NCBI GenBank assembly: GCA_023853785.1
Contig: JAJIRX010000510.1
Location: forward strand, 558,001-622,000
Reading direction: 5' to 3'
DNA from: Psilocybe azurescens
Lineage: Eukaryota; Basidiomycota; Agaricomycetes; Agaricales; Agrocybaceae
DNA: 64,000 nt
Below the pieces are notes generated by a model. That model did no database searches. It was not told the origin of the DNA and worked only from the letters and a program-made list of their open reading frames with translations. Below, piece after piece: positions 39,166 to 51,002 of this stretch. Each line of letters opens with the position of its first letter. Positions within the stretch are counted from its first letter, which is position 1. Position numbers and translations under genes: made by a program.

Positions 39166-39895
39166 ATCATGGGGTGTAAAAGAGTGGGGGTATCCTGGCG
39201 GTGAGAAAAGAGAGGACGCGACTGACAGAATTTCCTTGATGGTCAAAGTCAAGGAGAAAACATATTTCAATCACCAAGGCTAAGATCAAGGATTTATAAT
39301 CAATCGCGCTTAAAGCGGCGATTCTTTTCCACACTTCGCTAAGCGCTTGATGAGCACGTTTGGGCAACGCGAGTTGCATTGATCTTACCATCTTGACGTA
39401 GCCTCTTATCTTTGAGTTCGCATGCAAACTTCTATGTAAGATATCACATTTCTCTCCATTAACACTAACGCGCACTACTCATAGGAAAGGTGACAGGACT
39501 CTTAATTAATACATCCAAAATGTATCTATTTCGAGAGGGTTTTTCATCGTTGAAATTCTGGATTTCGGATCCTGTTTCTGTTGTTCACGATGAAAAGGAT
39601 GACGGAGCTAAGGCCGAGCCCTGATCTTTTTAACTCTTCACCTACATGCAGGATGTGACGTGGAAGATACTATAACATCCCAGAAGGCATTATATCTTGC
39701 GCGATCGGCCCTCCATCACTGTACGGCAAGGCTGTTCAAGTTTCGTGGGCAAGCAGATGTCTGGCATGTATTTAAGGAGCCTGAGGAAAATAATATTGTA
39801 CGTTTTCGTGTGCGATCCTCCATCTGGTCTACATCCTCGCCAATTCAATTTTCTTCTGTAAGGCTATATATAACCCCTTCACGCAATACTCATCA
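39166..39895. other. intergenic region
   Basis: This is the upstream region of the DPBB gene and the left edge of the gene-poor segment. A TATATATAA element at 39865-39873 precedes a small ORF. Nothing else is supported. Confidence 0.45.
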
Positions 39896-40078
39896 ATGCC
39901 TTCCAAAACCGAGTGGATAACACGCTCCACAGGAGAAGTCTATGGCGACTTGAAGAAGATGGAGACTGAGATGAACTTAGCAGTAATGCAGGAGGTCCTT
40001 CAGACTCGGGAAATAAGGCCATCGAAGAATTATCTTCTAAGGCGCTGGTTGAAAGCCTGGCGTCACCAGGCTCACTGA
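39896..40078 (+). CDS. small hypothetical ORF (60 codons) with TATA upstream
   Basis: It starts MPSKTEWITRSTGEVYGDLK and ends YLLRRWLKAWRHQAH. A TATATATAA box lies 23-31 bases before the ATG and the leader is short. It resembles in size and composition (Glu/Lys/Trp-rich, helical) other small ORFs at 40247, 41178 and 42211, which suggests a family. It may continue through an intron. The product is unknown. Confidence 0.3.
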   Translation: MPSKTEWITRSTGEVYGDLKKMETEMNLAVMQEVLQTREIRPSKNYLLRRWLKAWRHQAH

Positions 40079-40246
40079 GGAGTCACGCGGAGAATGACAG
40101 GACCACGATATATCGATAGAACGACTGACTGAGCTACAGGTGTGTACGGTGCATAGTGTCTAAGTGTAAGAGAGAAGTCGACGTCGAAGGAATGGGTTGG
40201 GGATCACGGTCACGGTCACGTGTATGTAAATGTAATAGATAAGATA

Positions 40247-40620
40247 ATGTGGAAAGGGGCTGTAGTAAGACTGGGGCGCCAGGCTTACACTGGTGTTCTA
40301 TTCTCAAATCACAATTCTCGTAACAAATTTTATTCATACAACCCGCGACCGATTACTGAGAAGAATAAATGGTACGTGCATGTCGTTATATATCCATTAA
40401 TATCTTACTGAGGCTTCTCTTCAATTCTAATAGGTTATACGAATATGCTCTAGGCATTGACAAACAATCGGACACCCGCCTGGTCTTCAAAGTGAAACAT
40501 TACTACGAAGTATTAATGAGATCTAACCCCACTCTAAGTCGTTCAGAAGTACGGGGGCATCTGATTGGCTCGGGACTTGCCCGGGGATTAAATGAAGGCG
40601 AGAGGCATGGAGATAGATGA
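40247..40620 (+). CDS. small two-exon hypothetical gene
   Basis: Exon 1 is read from the ATG at 40247 to ...ITEKNKW. A clean intron (about 40372-40432, GTACGT...AATAG) leads to LYEYALGIDKQSDTRLVFKV in exon 2, which ends ...GERHGDR. The splice joins in frame. No domain is recognised. The start is uncertain because the exon has no clear upstream promoter. It is part of the small-ORF cluster of 39.9-42.7 kb. Confidence 0.3.
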
Positions 40621-41177
40621 AGAGATTACATGTTGTTCAGCTGTCATCTATCTCTGCGCCCGACGATTTCGGTGATGTCGCCAATCTCCCGTTACAATCC
40701 ACACACACACGCCCTATGCAAAGGACACAATCGAGCTCTTCATCATTATCTAGTACATCTGCCATGAAGCCTGCTCGGCACATGAAATGTGAGGCTAAGC
40801 ACATCTTCTACCAAACACCACGACCAAAAACAATATTGGAATTAGCCTTGTCCAACTCCGACTTTAATCCTCAATATCGGAAACGCAGATGATCTAGAAA
40901 AGTATAATCAGGGTGTCGCTTCACCTTGTACAAATCTGGTGACTGCTCAACTAAACGCTGACCTATCAGCCGGCCTACCTCTTGCTACTACATAGCTGGT
41001 ATTATTCAATAGAAGCGGAGAGAGCAAATGTAACATTGATTGTTCTTTCTTTCTTTACCTCCTGGCCCCCAGGCCCCCTCTTCCCCAACTATCCCTCCTT
41101 TTCCACTGTCAAGCCATTTCGATACGCATTCTACGTCTGCCTTACAGAACTACATTACTTCCGCTCGACATCGCTCG

Positions 41178-41430
41178 ATGTCTGCCAAATCCGCAATGTC
41201 TTCCAGATCTAGGAACAAGCCAGATGCATTGGAGAAAGCTTTCATTCACCTAATGGATTCGGAGAACGAGATGCTTTTATTACGAACGTATTGTATTGTT
41301 GAAGACCCATCAGAGACGAAGAAGATCACGCCTCTTGGAATATGCTATAGGTTGGCCTCTAAACCTAAGCCCTCGGAGAAATGGAGGTTGCCTCTAGATG
41401 CGAAGCTAAGCATATTTTTTTATCAATAAC
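41178..41430 (+). CDS. small hypothetical ORF
   Basis: The product starts MSAKSAMSSRSRNKPDALEK and is followed by AFIHLMDSENEMLLL and CYRLASKPKPSEKW. A short stretch near its end (CEAKHIF, about 41395-41425) matches CEAKHIF at about 40790-40815 downstream of the previous ORF. That suggests diverged tandem repeats. Splicing and extent are uncertain. Confidence 0.25.
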
Positions 41431-42090
41431 CCCGCCCATTGACAGTAGTGTAAGCGGCCTTATCCAATATCAACTTTACATTATGAAAAGATTTATCTAT
41501 CTCATTTTCGCCGGGGCTGAGCCTCGTCGACTACTGTATTACAATTACATTTGTACCAGCTTGAATGATATTTTGACGACATTTTTAGTTTGATAATCCC
41601 ACTGAAAGAACCATAAAAGAACAGAATAATCTTGAATCTATCACCTACCACTCCAGCTGTGTTAATAATGAATGGTGTCTCTTTGCCGCGGGCTGAGCGC
41701 TAAGCGTTGATTCCCTATCAAACTTTCGTTTGACTTTTACATATCTAAATTTAGATTGGGCAGTATATCCATGTGCCCCTGAAGGCCTTATTATAAGATG
41801 TCAGGTCTGAAATATTTGAGTCCGTCTGTCCTTATGATAGATTCCTAATCTGACTAAAATAAATATACGCGTATTTTTAAGCAAGACACTGCACTTCTCT
41901 ATTTATCTCCAACAGGCTAGGAAGCTTCATTCCGAGAAGCACAAGCGAGTGGGCCACGGACCAACACTGCGTATTGTGTCTGTTTAAGGTGCAAAGCACA
42001 GATACTGGGCGTGGAAAAATGGTAGTCGAGTGCTCGGGTGCTCGGAGCCTCATCAATGACAGTGCGGGCCCTTTCTCCGGGGCACTGAAC

Positions 42091-42101
42091 TGGATATAAA
42101 T
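42091..42101 (+). promoter_or_regulatory. putative TATA box of a small hypothetical gene
   Basis: GATATAAATAA lies 110-120 bases upstream of the ATG at 42211, a little farther than the other TATA elements in this window. Confidence 0.35.
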
Positions 42102-42210
42102 AACAGCTGAGAAGCCGACTGCATATTCCACTTCGCACCCCACCACTACCCTGAAAACTCATATCTCACTGAGTTCCAACTGATTCTTCGACTTTTCTCT
42201 TTCATGATCC

Positions 42211-42694
42211 ATGGAGCCTACCAACACAATAACAGAGGATAATTACGGGAGAGAACTCTTTAAAGAAATAGAATTTATCCAGCTTGAAATGCGCTTTGGA
42301 TCTTGCCAACCTCCTCACAATGACTCCGAGATGAGGGATTATTTGGCAGCTTCAAAGAGCCAAGTCGACCGGTTCTATTGTCTCCAAAGGTTTATACTCG
42401 CGCAGAGACCCAAGAACAAATGGCATGTTTCCGCTCATTTCCTTTGCTGATCAATCATCTCATGTGCCAGCCAGAGGCTAATTGATACTCTTATGTAGGT
42501 TGTGCGACGTGGTTCAAGATATATACGACGAATGGGTCGTCGGATTATCGCAAATGCTGGCAAAACATGGAGTAGAGCCAGAGAATGGGAGAGGTAGAAG
42601 AGCTTCCCTTCCACTTTCGTATTTGCCTAGTCCATTATGCGAGCAGGTATATCCTCCAGGCATGGTCGACAATAGGGAAGCCCTGAGCTCTTGA
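42211..42694 (+). CDS. small two-exon hypothetical gene
   Basis: Exon 1 starts MEPTNTITEDNYGRELFKEI and reads to RPKNKWH. An acceptor (TTATGTAG, about 42498) opens exon 2 with LCDVVQDIYDEWVVGLSQML, ending ...NREALSS at 42694. Its Glu/Lys/Leu-rich helical make-up and the KNKW sequence before the splice site echo the gene at 40247. The donor is not a good consensus. No function can be given. Confidence 0.4.
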
Positions 42695-43136
42695 AATATA
42701 TTTCCTTACTCTTGCCTTTGTGCCCTGTCCGTCTGTGCCATCCCCCCTCATCAAATTGGCTTGACGAGTGTCGAGCTCATAGGATGTGCTATCTTATCTC
42801 CAATCGCTATACACCCAATTTGGGTCAAGAGCCTGAGTGCCAAGAACGCGGGGCTCGCAGCTTATATTCGATGTCCGCTCGATCGTCTAGTCATGAATTT
42901 GTATTGTTTCTTACATAGCAAGACGTCCCAGTATCCATGTTATGAGACACTCAATTGTTAAACGGAGGCTCTATTTTCCATCCTAGTCTACGCTTGCTGA
43001 ACGCGGCGTGTTTGTTGTCAAAGCGAGAGTGACATTTAATACTAATCAAGTTGTCCACCAACGTTTTAAAGGACGTATAACTGCATAGCGATAGGATAGA
43101 ATAGTTTCCCATATCACTCTATATCTTCAATATTCA
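42695..43136. other. intergenic region
   Basis: No supported gene. Two overlapping ORFs at 42691-42961 are open but have no recognisable content. Confidence 0.4.
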
Positions 43137-43642
43137 ATGGCGCCAGCGTCCAACAGCTCCAAATTCGACCACGTGCACGTTCCCTAGCAGCTGTGTTCTT
43201 CTGTGGAGATTAAATAAAGCTCGAACCCGATACGGTCTACCATTTCCACAGCGGCTTCTTTTAAGGAAATTAAACAAAGCTCGAACCAGTTCTCCTCTGG
43301 CATTCCCACAGCGTCCTCTTCTGAGAAAATTACACAGATCTCGAACCAAGTCCCCTCTGCCATCTCAGCAGTAGCAGAAGCAGCAGCAGAGGAAATTACA
43401 CAAATCTCGAAGCAAACCCCTCTGCCAGCCCAACAGCTGCTCCAAGTCAAGTCCCTGTGGCTTCTCATTTCACGAGCCTGGAGGGGAAGAAGCTCGGGAA
43501 CGCTTTGGTAATAGACTGGATCTGTTTTTTTCGTTCGGACACAAATGATCTCGTGGAAAAAGCCAGAGGGATTCAAAAATTTCTTTCTCATTTTTTGATA
43601 ATGGTGGTCGCCATTCATACGAGCACTGCTGAGCAATTATAA
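43137..43642 (+). pseudogene. broken ORF with a 22-residue tandem repeat
   Basis: The frame from the ATG at 43137 (MAPASNSSKFDHVHVP) meets TAG at 43185-43187 and TAA at 43215-43217. Beyond these it stays open through a repeated segment: KEIKQSSNQFSSGIPT, EKITQISNQVPSAIS, EEITQISKQTPLPAQ. A shift to another frame near 43440 then gives PSQVPVASHFTSLEGKKLGN and ends at 43642. Two stop codons and one frame change make this a probable relic, although sequence errors are common in this window. The family is unknown. Confidence 0.4.
43198..43440. repeat. about 66-base imperfect tandem repeat, four copies
   Basis: The motif GAAATTAMACAAAKCTCGAA recurs at about 43205, 43266, 43326 and 43390, spaced by 60-66 bases. 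Each copy is followed by a C/T-rich segment with CCTCTG. In the + frame the repeat encodes an amphipathic 20-22 residue unit with the pattern EITQISNQ...PS.IS. Copy spacing is not constant, so the units are diverged. Confidence 0.7.
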
Positions 43643-45115
43643 TTTTGATTTGTGGGTTATGTGCAATCAGTGTACGATACTTCAATTACACTTGTGGAGA
43701 AATTGCTTTAAAAGGGTGGAGAAATGAAAGATATAACGAGGAAGCGCATTTCTTCAAGAGAAATAGAGTCCAACGAGAGAGAATGAAAGTAGGGTTGGAG
43801 GGTGTATGGTCTCATCTTGAATTAAGCAACATGACTGGTGGGTGAGGCAACCACAAACCGTTAAAGCCCAGAACATTCTGCGTTCCCCCTCCTCTTTGGG
43901 CACATCGTCAAAAGTGGCCCCAGGATGTAAGGCATGCAGGGATACAGTCTCTTCCCGTACCACTGAGTATCAGTCTATATGGAAAAAGTATTGTATGCAG
44001 CGTCGCGTTCCAGAGAAGAAACTAAACGATTCGAGTTCCGCAGTCAAATACTTTAGACGTAGTAAGGCGGTGGCAGATTATTAGTTAATTTAGTATTTCT
44101 GTAATTGTGCTGTTTTTATACTAGAACGTTGAGATTAGGACTCACTATTTAACATCGTAAAGCTTGATTTGATTGACGCTCAAATGCGCCCGCGAGTGAG
44201 TATACGTAACGTAAGGTATGTCATCAGTTATGTAATAAGTGGTGTGAGTGGGGTGATGTACAGACACGAGGATTCTCGGAATTGGCATTTTGACTCGCAG
44301 GTAAGATTTGGGGTGTCGAAGTGCGGACACGCGGAAAACGCGTGTAAGTTGAGGCATCACTCGCAGGCGAGGAATACGGAGTTGGATAACAACAAGGATA
44401 CATCAAAATACCTCACAGCGATTGCATTTCAGGCACTGTAGACCTCAGCCTGTGTCAGGCCGGTACCAGGTCCCTCCAAAATTGTCTTGTGGGGGCGTTG
44501 ATTGAGTCACGCCTGGGAATGGGCGCTTATTAACATCTGTATTCGTCCGTGGATGTCACAAGTTTGACAATGACGCCACTTCTGCGATGTGGGGAATCCA
44601 TGAGAATTGCGTTTGATCTATTCTTTGGGGTGCTAAGTAAATTCCGCATGTCGATGAGCTGGCATATTGAATGCTGTTTGGGGAAAGGTTGGTCGTGATG
44701 GCACCTTACCGTGGTGTTTCCCAGGCTACTACAAAGTTATTTATGTAGCAAGCACAAAAACAGAGGAAGTGTAAAGGATGCAACTGCAAGCGGAGAGGTT
44801 AGGGGAGATACATGGAAGCTAAACATACACCATATACATGTGTTGTAACCACATGTGATGACTGGGACGAAAGAGATGATTCGAGTCATTCTACCCCGCA
44901 GCCACCGACCAAATAAGAGCAAATATTTCCGGCCCTCACTGGTCTCCGGAGTCAGCACCGGGGCTTATCGTCGGGGCTTGTTCTTAAACCACAACCATCC
45001 CCATATCTCTCTCAGCGCTCTCTTCCTTCTCTTTACCCACCATTCTACCTAGGGGATATAGTCTTTCACCAGTCTTTGACCCCTTTCTTTTCTTAAACTC
45101 TACACTTTGCTACCC
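43643..45115. other. gene-poor AT-rich region
   Basis: About 1.5 kb with only short ORFs (such as 43842-44084 and 44169-44441) that I cannot support as genes. The right 300 bases are the upstream region of the fungalysin, with CT-rich sequence before the ATG. Confidence 0.45.
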
Positions 45116-47919
45116 ATGCGCTGCTTCCTTACAGCATCGCTCGTTGTAGCGAGTCTGGCTGGCCATGTCTATGGTCACCGACAGGCAACGTCATCACCTC
45201 TCGACGAGGGTCGGGTAGGCCATCGTCGTAAGTCTCTTGGTTTCGGACCAGAGCACCCCCATGCTGTGTTCACGACAAAGCCCCACGAAATCAACGTCAA
45301 CGGTAATGGGAACTACTTTAGCTCAATAGAGCCTATGCAAGTTGCCCGCATGTTCCTGTGGAACTACCTGAGCACGCAGAATGCTCCTGGGGGCCATAGA
45401 ATTCGAGAGGACTCCTACACCGACAAGAACACCGGCGTCACTCATGTCTATGTCAGACAGTATGTCAATGGTCTCGAGGTTACCGACGGAGATATGAACA
45501 TCAACATCAAGGACGGAGAGATTCTTTCCTATGGAGACTCGGTATGTTTCTTACTTCCTGACATGCAATAGGTCGTGTGAGCTAAGTACACCCACGTAGT
45601 TCTTCAAAGGCGCTGTTCCTGCCCCATTCACAAACCCCACAGTTAGCACCCTTCGTGAGCCAAGACAAGAGGCCTGTGAACAGCTGTTCCAGGCATATAA
45701 CTCTCTCAGGCGCACCAACATTGTCGACTCGGAGCAGGTCGTTATGGGACAAGCTGCAGCGCCTGTTGAAGCCGTTTCCGTGTTAGAGCACATCCACGAA
45801 AGCAACTGCGGAATGTTCGGCCTTCCCGACTCCACAAATGCCGACGACATTGCCGACTTCCGTCCAGCTCTCCTCAAATTCATGGCTACGGCCACTCCCA
45901 ATTCCAAGGTCGCTGCTGACATAATCAGTCGCTTTGACCAGCACAAGGACTCGATGCTTGTTACTCCAACAAGTCATTTCGCGCCTACTGGAAGCAATCA
46001 CGCCATCGAATTTGTAGCCGATAATGTCCCTGATTCCGTCAATCCTGTGAAAGCCAAGTTGGCATATGTACAAGTACCCAACCAGGCTGGTGACGCTACT
46101 GAGCTGCACCTTGTATGGAAGGTTCGTCCAACCACCATTTAATTTCTTTAATGTGCATTATTTAACGACTTCTGTAGTTTGAAGTTGAAATGCAAGACAA
46201 CTGGTACGAGACTGCTGTCTCTGCTACCGCACCCCATCAAATTATCTCCGTTGTTGATTGGGCGTCCGATGCTCCTGTTCCCAAACCTAATCCTGATGTT
46301 GTTACCGGAGAATACAAGGTCTTCAAGTGGGGCATCAATGACCCTGAATGTGGTAACAGGACCTACCAGAAGGAGAATTTCGATCCTTTGGCTTCTCCCA
46401 TCGGGTGGCATTCCATTCCTTATGCTAATGACCCCAGCTTCCAAGGTGTGTGGTTGACGACCAAGGAATTCTACCGAAACACCACTACTACTTGGGGAAA
46501 CAACGTACGTTTTTTCGAACAGTGCATTTCTTCAACATCTAACTATTGTTTTCAAAAGGTTTTCGCGCAAGAGAATTGGCAAGGACAGAACTCGTACATT
46601 GACAACTACCGTCCGGAAGTAGGCGAGTCGAAGAAGTTTGCCTTCGAATACGAGCCCCAGGAAACCGAGAAGCCTGATGCCATGGATGAGGCGAAGAAAT
46701 ATATCAACAACACCGTTACCCAGCTCTTCTATACCACTAACTTGGTTCACGATCTTTACTATCGGTTAGTTCAACCACTTTGATTTACGATAATGTTTCG
46801 ATCCTGACCTGCCTGCCTACAGATATGGTTTTGATGAGGTGTCTGGAAACTTCCAGCAATACAACTTCGGTCGCGGAGGTGCACAAAATGATGCTGTCAT
46901 TGCCAACGCTCAAGATGGTTCCGGGTTTAACAATGCTAACTTCATGACGCCCCTGATGGTCAGAACGGTCGCATGCGCATGTATGTCTGGAACACTGCCA
47001 TTCCTTACAGAGATGGCGATCTCGAAGCTGGCATCGTTATTCACGAACTGAGCCATGGCTTGAGCACACGTCTGACCGGTGGACCGGCTAATTCGGGTTG
47101 TCTCGGATGGGGTGAGAGCGGTGGTATGGGTGAAGGCTGGGGAGATTTCCTTGCCACCACCATCCGCAGCAACAAGATCTACTCCGATTATGCTATGGGT
47201 GCATGGGCTGCTAACCGTGATAACGGTATCAGGAACTACCCTTACTCTTTGGTAAGCCTTGCACAGCCTTTTTCCTGTGCTTCAATGCTTATCTGTTCGT
47301 GACAGGACGAGTCTATCAACCCCTCTACTTACAAGACTCTCGATAAGCCTGGATACTGGGGTGTCCACGCCGTTGGTGAAGTTTGGGCTGAGATCCTCTG
47401 GGTCGTCTCGCAGAAGCTCATCAAGAAACACGGCTTCACTGAGGACCTCTTCCCTCCTGCCCCTTCCGAGGATGGCACTGTCCCTCTCGGTGATTTCTAC
47501 CGTAAAGATAAGAAGGGAGCATTCGTTCCTAAGCATGGCAACTCTTTGATGGTGCAGTACGTTTTCATCGTTCACTTCTCAAACGTTCAAGCAATATGTT
47601 GACGGCCTTTTTCAGACTTGTTATTAATGGCATGAAGCTCCAGACTTGCAGACCCTCGTTCTTCGATGCGCGTGATGCTATCATCCAAGCTGATCAAATT
47701 CTTACTGGCGGAGAGAACTTCTGTGAACTCTGGGATGGATTTGCTACGCGCGGTCTGGGTCCCGACGCCGTGGTGCGTGACCGCACACCTTGGGGAGGAG
47801 GCTCTAGGACCAATGTAAGTAACTTTCTTATCTGGCTTATCTTGAACTGATGTTTATCTGTATCATAGGGTTATTCTGTTCCTCCCGCTTGCAAAGACTA
47901 TCTGAGCAAGTCCATTTAA
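45116..47919 (+). CDS. fungalysin-type secreted metallopeptidase (M36)
   Basis: A secreted zinc protease that digests extracellular protein. The signal peptide is [20 protein letters not shown]. The FTP propeptide region covers exons 1-2, including [20 protein letters not shown]. The catalytic domain has the zinc site HELSH at 47042-47056, the downstream GMGEGWGDF with the third ligand Glu, and [17 protein letters not shown]. The product ends with CKDYLSKSI. Introns lie at about 45540-45599, 46121-46176, 46504-46558, 46764-46822, 47252-47306, 47557-47615 and 47816-47868. A one-base break occurs at the C4 run 46950-46953: one extra C gives [17 protein letters not shown], the expected sequence. 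The full length of about 770 residues fits fungalysins, which are made as zymogens. The gene is likely intact and secreted. Confidence 0.93.
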
Positions 47920-48435
47920 TTTGCTCTCCCTTCATCCATAGACTAGCTCGGCTTTTCTGGGTAGTTCTTATCTATTATCATGGGTGATACCTCTCTATGC
48001 TCGGTCTCCCCCTCTTGTTTTATAAATTTATAAATTCACACCCCATACATATATACACACGCGCATACCTCCATACATCACATTCTTCTCGCTTTTTACC
48101 CCAAACGTTCTCATCGCCCGCATCACACCACCCGACCACCCACCCTCTTGACCTACTCTAGCCCACTCGTTTTCAATTAGGTGTTGTACTATAGCTGCTG
48201 GATCTTTGCTGTTTGCCCTTTCTGTGATATATAGTGGTACTTGCTTTCAATACGATATTCGTTTATACATTTATTGAACAGGGTCTGCATGTGAGTGTTT
48301 GAAAGAAGGCGTCGAATCGGCGGCATCCGTGGTAGATGTTAACCACCTGCGCGGCTGACTAAAAAGCCACCTCCAGCGTCCCACCCATCAACATCCCTCC
48401 CACATTCTCTTTCTGCAACCCACCACACTTTCACA
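47920..48435. other. intergenic region
   Basis: 3' region of the fungalysin and promoter of the alpha/beta hydrolase. There is pyrimidine-rich sequence in the 48050-48430 stretch. No other feature is supported. Confidence 0.5.
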
Positions 48436-49554
48436 ATGGATATCATCGCTCAATTCAAAGATAAAGAGATTGCCAAGGTTGTTGATCCTAGTGGGTGGTT
48501 ATTTGTCTCGATAAATCCTATTACAGCAGCCGACGGTTAACATAATGATTCGCGTTTCTTGACAGCTGTGGCTGCATTCGCGCCGTTGCTGAAGAAGAAG
48601 AAGGCATTCATTCGCGAAATACCTACGAAATCGTTCAAGTATGGGAATACAGATAGACATCAGGTACTCGTCAGATTCCCTTATCTACCCATTCCGCCAC
48701 TGGCAGGGCGAGATGAGAAAGTTGTATAGAGGTATCCGAAGCTCACGAAATCAATTTTCAGTTAGATGTATATTACCCTCTAGAGCAAGGCACGCGGGAG
48801 AAAACGCCTATACTGTTTTTTATATACGGAGGGGGTTCAACAGCGGCGAGCGCAGCATCTCTCCGAAGTCGTTCGGGCTGGTGTACGCGTGCGTCGGGGC
48901 ATTCTACGCCCGCCGCGGCTACCTCGTCGTTGTGCCCGACTACCGCCTCGTGCCGAACGTCACGTTCCCTGGGCCCGCCGAGGATGTGCGCGATGCCGTG
49001 CGCTGGGTCATCGCGAATGCCGATGAGTGTCTAGTGTCGCGCGGGTCGCCTGCGCCCGACCTTGAGAAGATCGCGCTGATGGGCCATTCGGCGGGGGCGG
49101 TGCATGTGGCGACTATGATGTGGTATACGGACGTGCTCGCGGAGGACGACGAGCTTCGGAAGCGGATCGTGGCGACTATCATGGAGTCGCCCCCGTATGA
49201 TCTGTCTGCGATGACGATGGACACGCCTACGGCTCCTGTACATGTACACTATTGGGGGACTCTGGAGCTGGCTCATGCGAACGCCCCGATGTACCTCTAT
49301 CGACGCCGTTCAAAGTCCTTCGCTGAGGGCTTGCCTAAGATCTTAATGGTTGAGGGGGAGAATGAGCCTGATTGGCTTATTGACGCGGGTGTTTTGTTCC
49401 ACAAAGAAGTTGAGGGTAAGACGGGGAGAATGTGAAGAAGATTGTCGCCAAGGGACATAATCATATCAGTCTCAATTGGGCACTTAGTACTGGGGTAGGA
49501 GAGGATTGGGCAGAGGAGTTGGTGGAGTGGTTGGACAAACTTGTTGCCGCATGA
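48436..49554 (+). CDS. alpha/beta hydrolase (HSL/abhydrolase_3-like), two frame breaks
   Basis: An esterase-type enzyme of unknown substrate. Exon 1 starts MDIIAQFKDKEIAKVVDP. Exon 2 has VAAFAPLLKKKKAFIREIPT. After a second intron (about 48665-48763) the product reads LDVYYPLEQGTREKTPILFF. The oxyanion motif GGGFNSGER requires one extra G in the G5 run 48831-48835. The nucleophile elbow is GHSAG at 49082-49096. A second break at the G4 run 49423-49426 leads to ENVKKIVAKGHNHISLNWAL and the end LDKLVAA at 49552-49554. With both fixed the protein is about 300 residues, normal for the family. The acid and His of the triad are in EGENEPDW and GHNHISL. Confidence 0.75.
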
Positions 49555-49734
49555 CGCCATATATAATTTACATTGGATAAACGGACTAGCGGATCACCTA
49601 TACCTTTAGTAGAAAAATACTACTTGTAAATATGACAACATCAAGAGAACTTTGGTACATCTATTTCTGCAACTGGAGTTTAACTAGATAAGAAGACTCG
49701 ATGTTCGTTTTCGAAATGTTGCTGCGACTCACTG
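49555..49734. other. intergenic region between convergent genes
   Basis: Short spacer between the hydrolase and the cyclodeaminase homologue. It contains only 3' flanking sequence. Confidence 0.4.
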
Positions 49735-51002
49735 TTAAGTATCATAATCCTGAATCCTTGTCCCAATGATTCCTTCCATACTGCAAGCCTTATCAACGAT
49801 AGCACTGGCTATAGCCACATCCTGCAGGCCAACCCCTACAGATTTGAATATTGAAATGGGCCCATCAAATCCAGCACGAATTTCGCCGGGGGCTTCAGGT
49901 TGCTGAGATAGGACTCGCGTGATACAATGTTAGCTTCGTTCTTCGGGATAATCTCCCTATTTCTGTCATTTGTAAAGGCGTTATTTTGGCATCAATAAGT
50001 TCCCCGGATTCATGAGAGCAAGCCTCTCTAGAATCGACGAGAAGAATTGGCAAGCCCTTTTTCGGATTATTCAGAGAAATTTGAGAAGGAATGGATCTTA
50101 GAACAAGCGCTTTCTCGACTTCTCGCATAGATGGCGTGTAGCTTCCTATCAGGATAACATGGGTACCATTCTTAACCCACGTTGAGGGGAACAAAGGAGT
50201 TGTCGACGAAGTGGCACATATGATAATATCCGCGGACCTTAATGTCTGTTCCAAGAGAGAAAGCTGCTGAACTGAGTTGATATCGTTTGCATCAGCGTTC
50301 GAGGAAAGTAGATTTATGTCAAGGTGGAGAAATCGAGTAGCCAGCCTCTCACGAAGGGAGACGGCACGAGCATTGAGTGTGCGGTTTACGATGGTACATT
50401 TGGTAATAGTCGCGAATTGTCGGAGATGTAGGTTAAGATGAACATCGATCTGCTGTCCAGCACCGAATGCAATGATAGATCGAGGTTGAGTGGGGCCCAC
50501 TAGGCTGGTGGAAAGCAGAGAACCTATTTAGTGAGAGGTATCTTTTGAGTCGAAGTCTGATAATTGAAATGATACACCATCCACATACCGGCAGCGTTGC
50601 GCAGAGCTGTTAATTTTCGGGCGTTCACGACAGCTTTCACCGAGCCTGTAGCCTCATCCAGTACCAAAGTGGTGGCCGGAAGTCCCTTGGAGCTGTCTTT
50701 TTGGGCACAGAGACCACCTTAATTGCAGTCTGTCCCAGCTGGTCAGTACTGTCGGACGAAGTGCCAGATCCTGCCCCGAGAGGAGGTGGAGGACCAATAC
50801 GAGCGGGCATAAACAGGGCAGTATGGTTATCAGTTTGGATACTGATCCTAGGGGGCATAGATACTCCTAATCCTGAACCGTGTCCGGCAGAAGAGCTGGA
50901 TAGACGGGCGAATATCTGGGCCATGAGATATTGCAGATCGTCAAGTGTGAGAGTCGAGGCGATTTTATCTACATCAGCTGCAGAGAGGACGAGGAGAAAC
51001 AT
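49735..51002 (-). CDS. ornithine cyclodeaminase / mu-crystallin family protein, frames interrupted
   Basis: An NAD(P)-dependent enzyme family that acts on ornithine, lysine or ketimines. The start at 51002 gives MFLLVLSAADVDKIASTLTL. The substrate-binding region includes QTAIKVVSVPKK, then DSSKGLPATTLVLDEATGSV. The Rossmann part is PRSIIAFGAGQQIDVHLN, and the C-terminal block is IFKSVGVGLQDVAIASAIVD. Intron 50588-50526 fits GT-AG. One extra A (minus strand) in the T5 run 50698-50702 joins the first two segments, and one base near the C3 run 49955-49957 restores the later frame. A third frame change is needed near 49915-49935. The domain match is strong, but the breaks could also mean the gene is decaying. 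Confidence 0.75.

Noticed and set aside
43184..43636. Minus-strand 150-codon ORF through the tandem repeat
   Set aside because: It is open, but its N-terminal half has no coding character and the repeat is equally regular in the plus frame; kept only as an alternative in the repeat finding.
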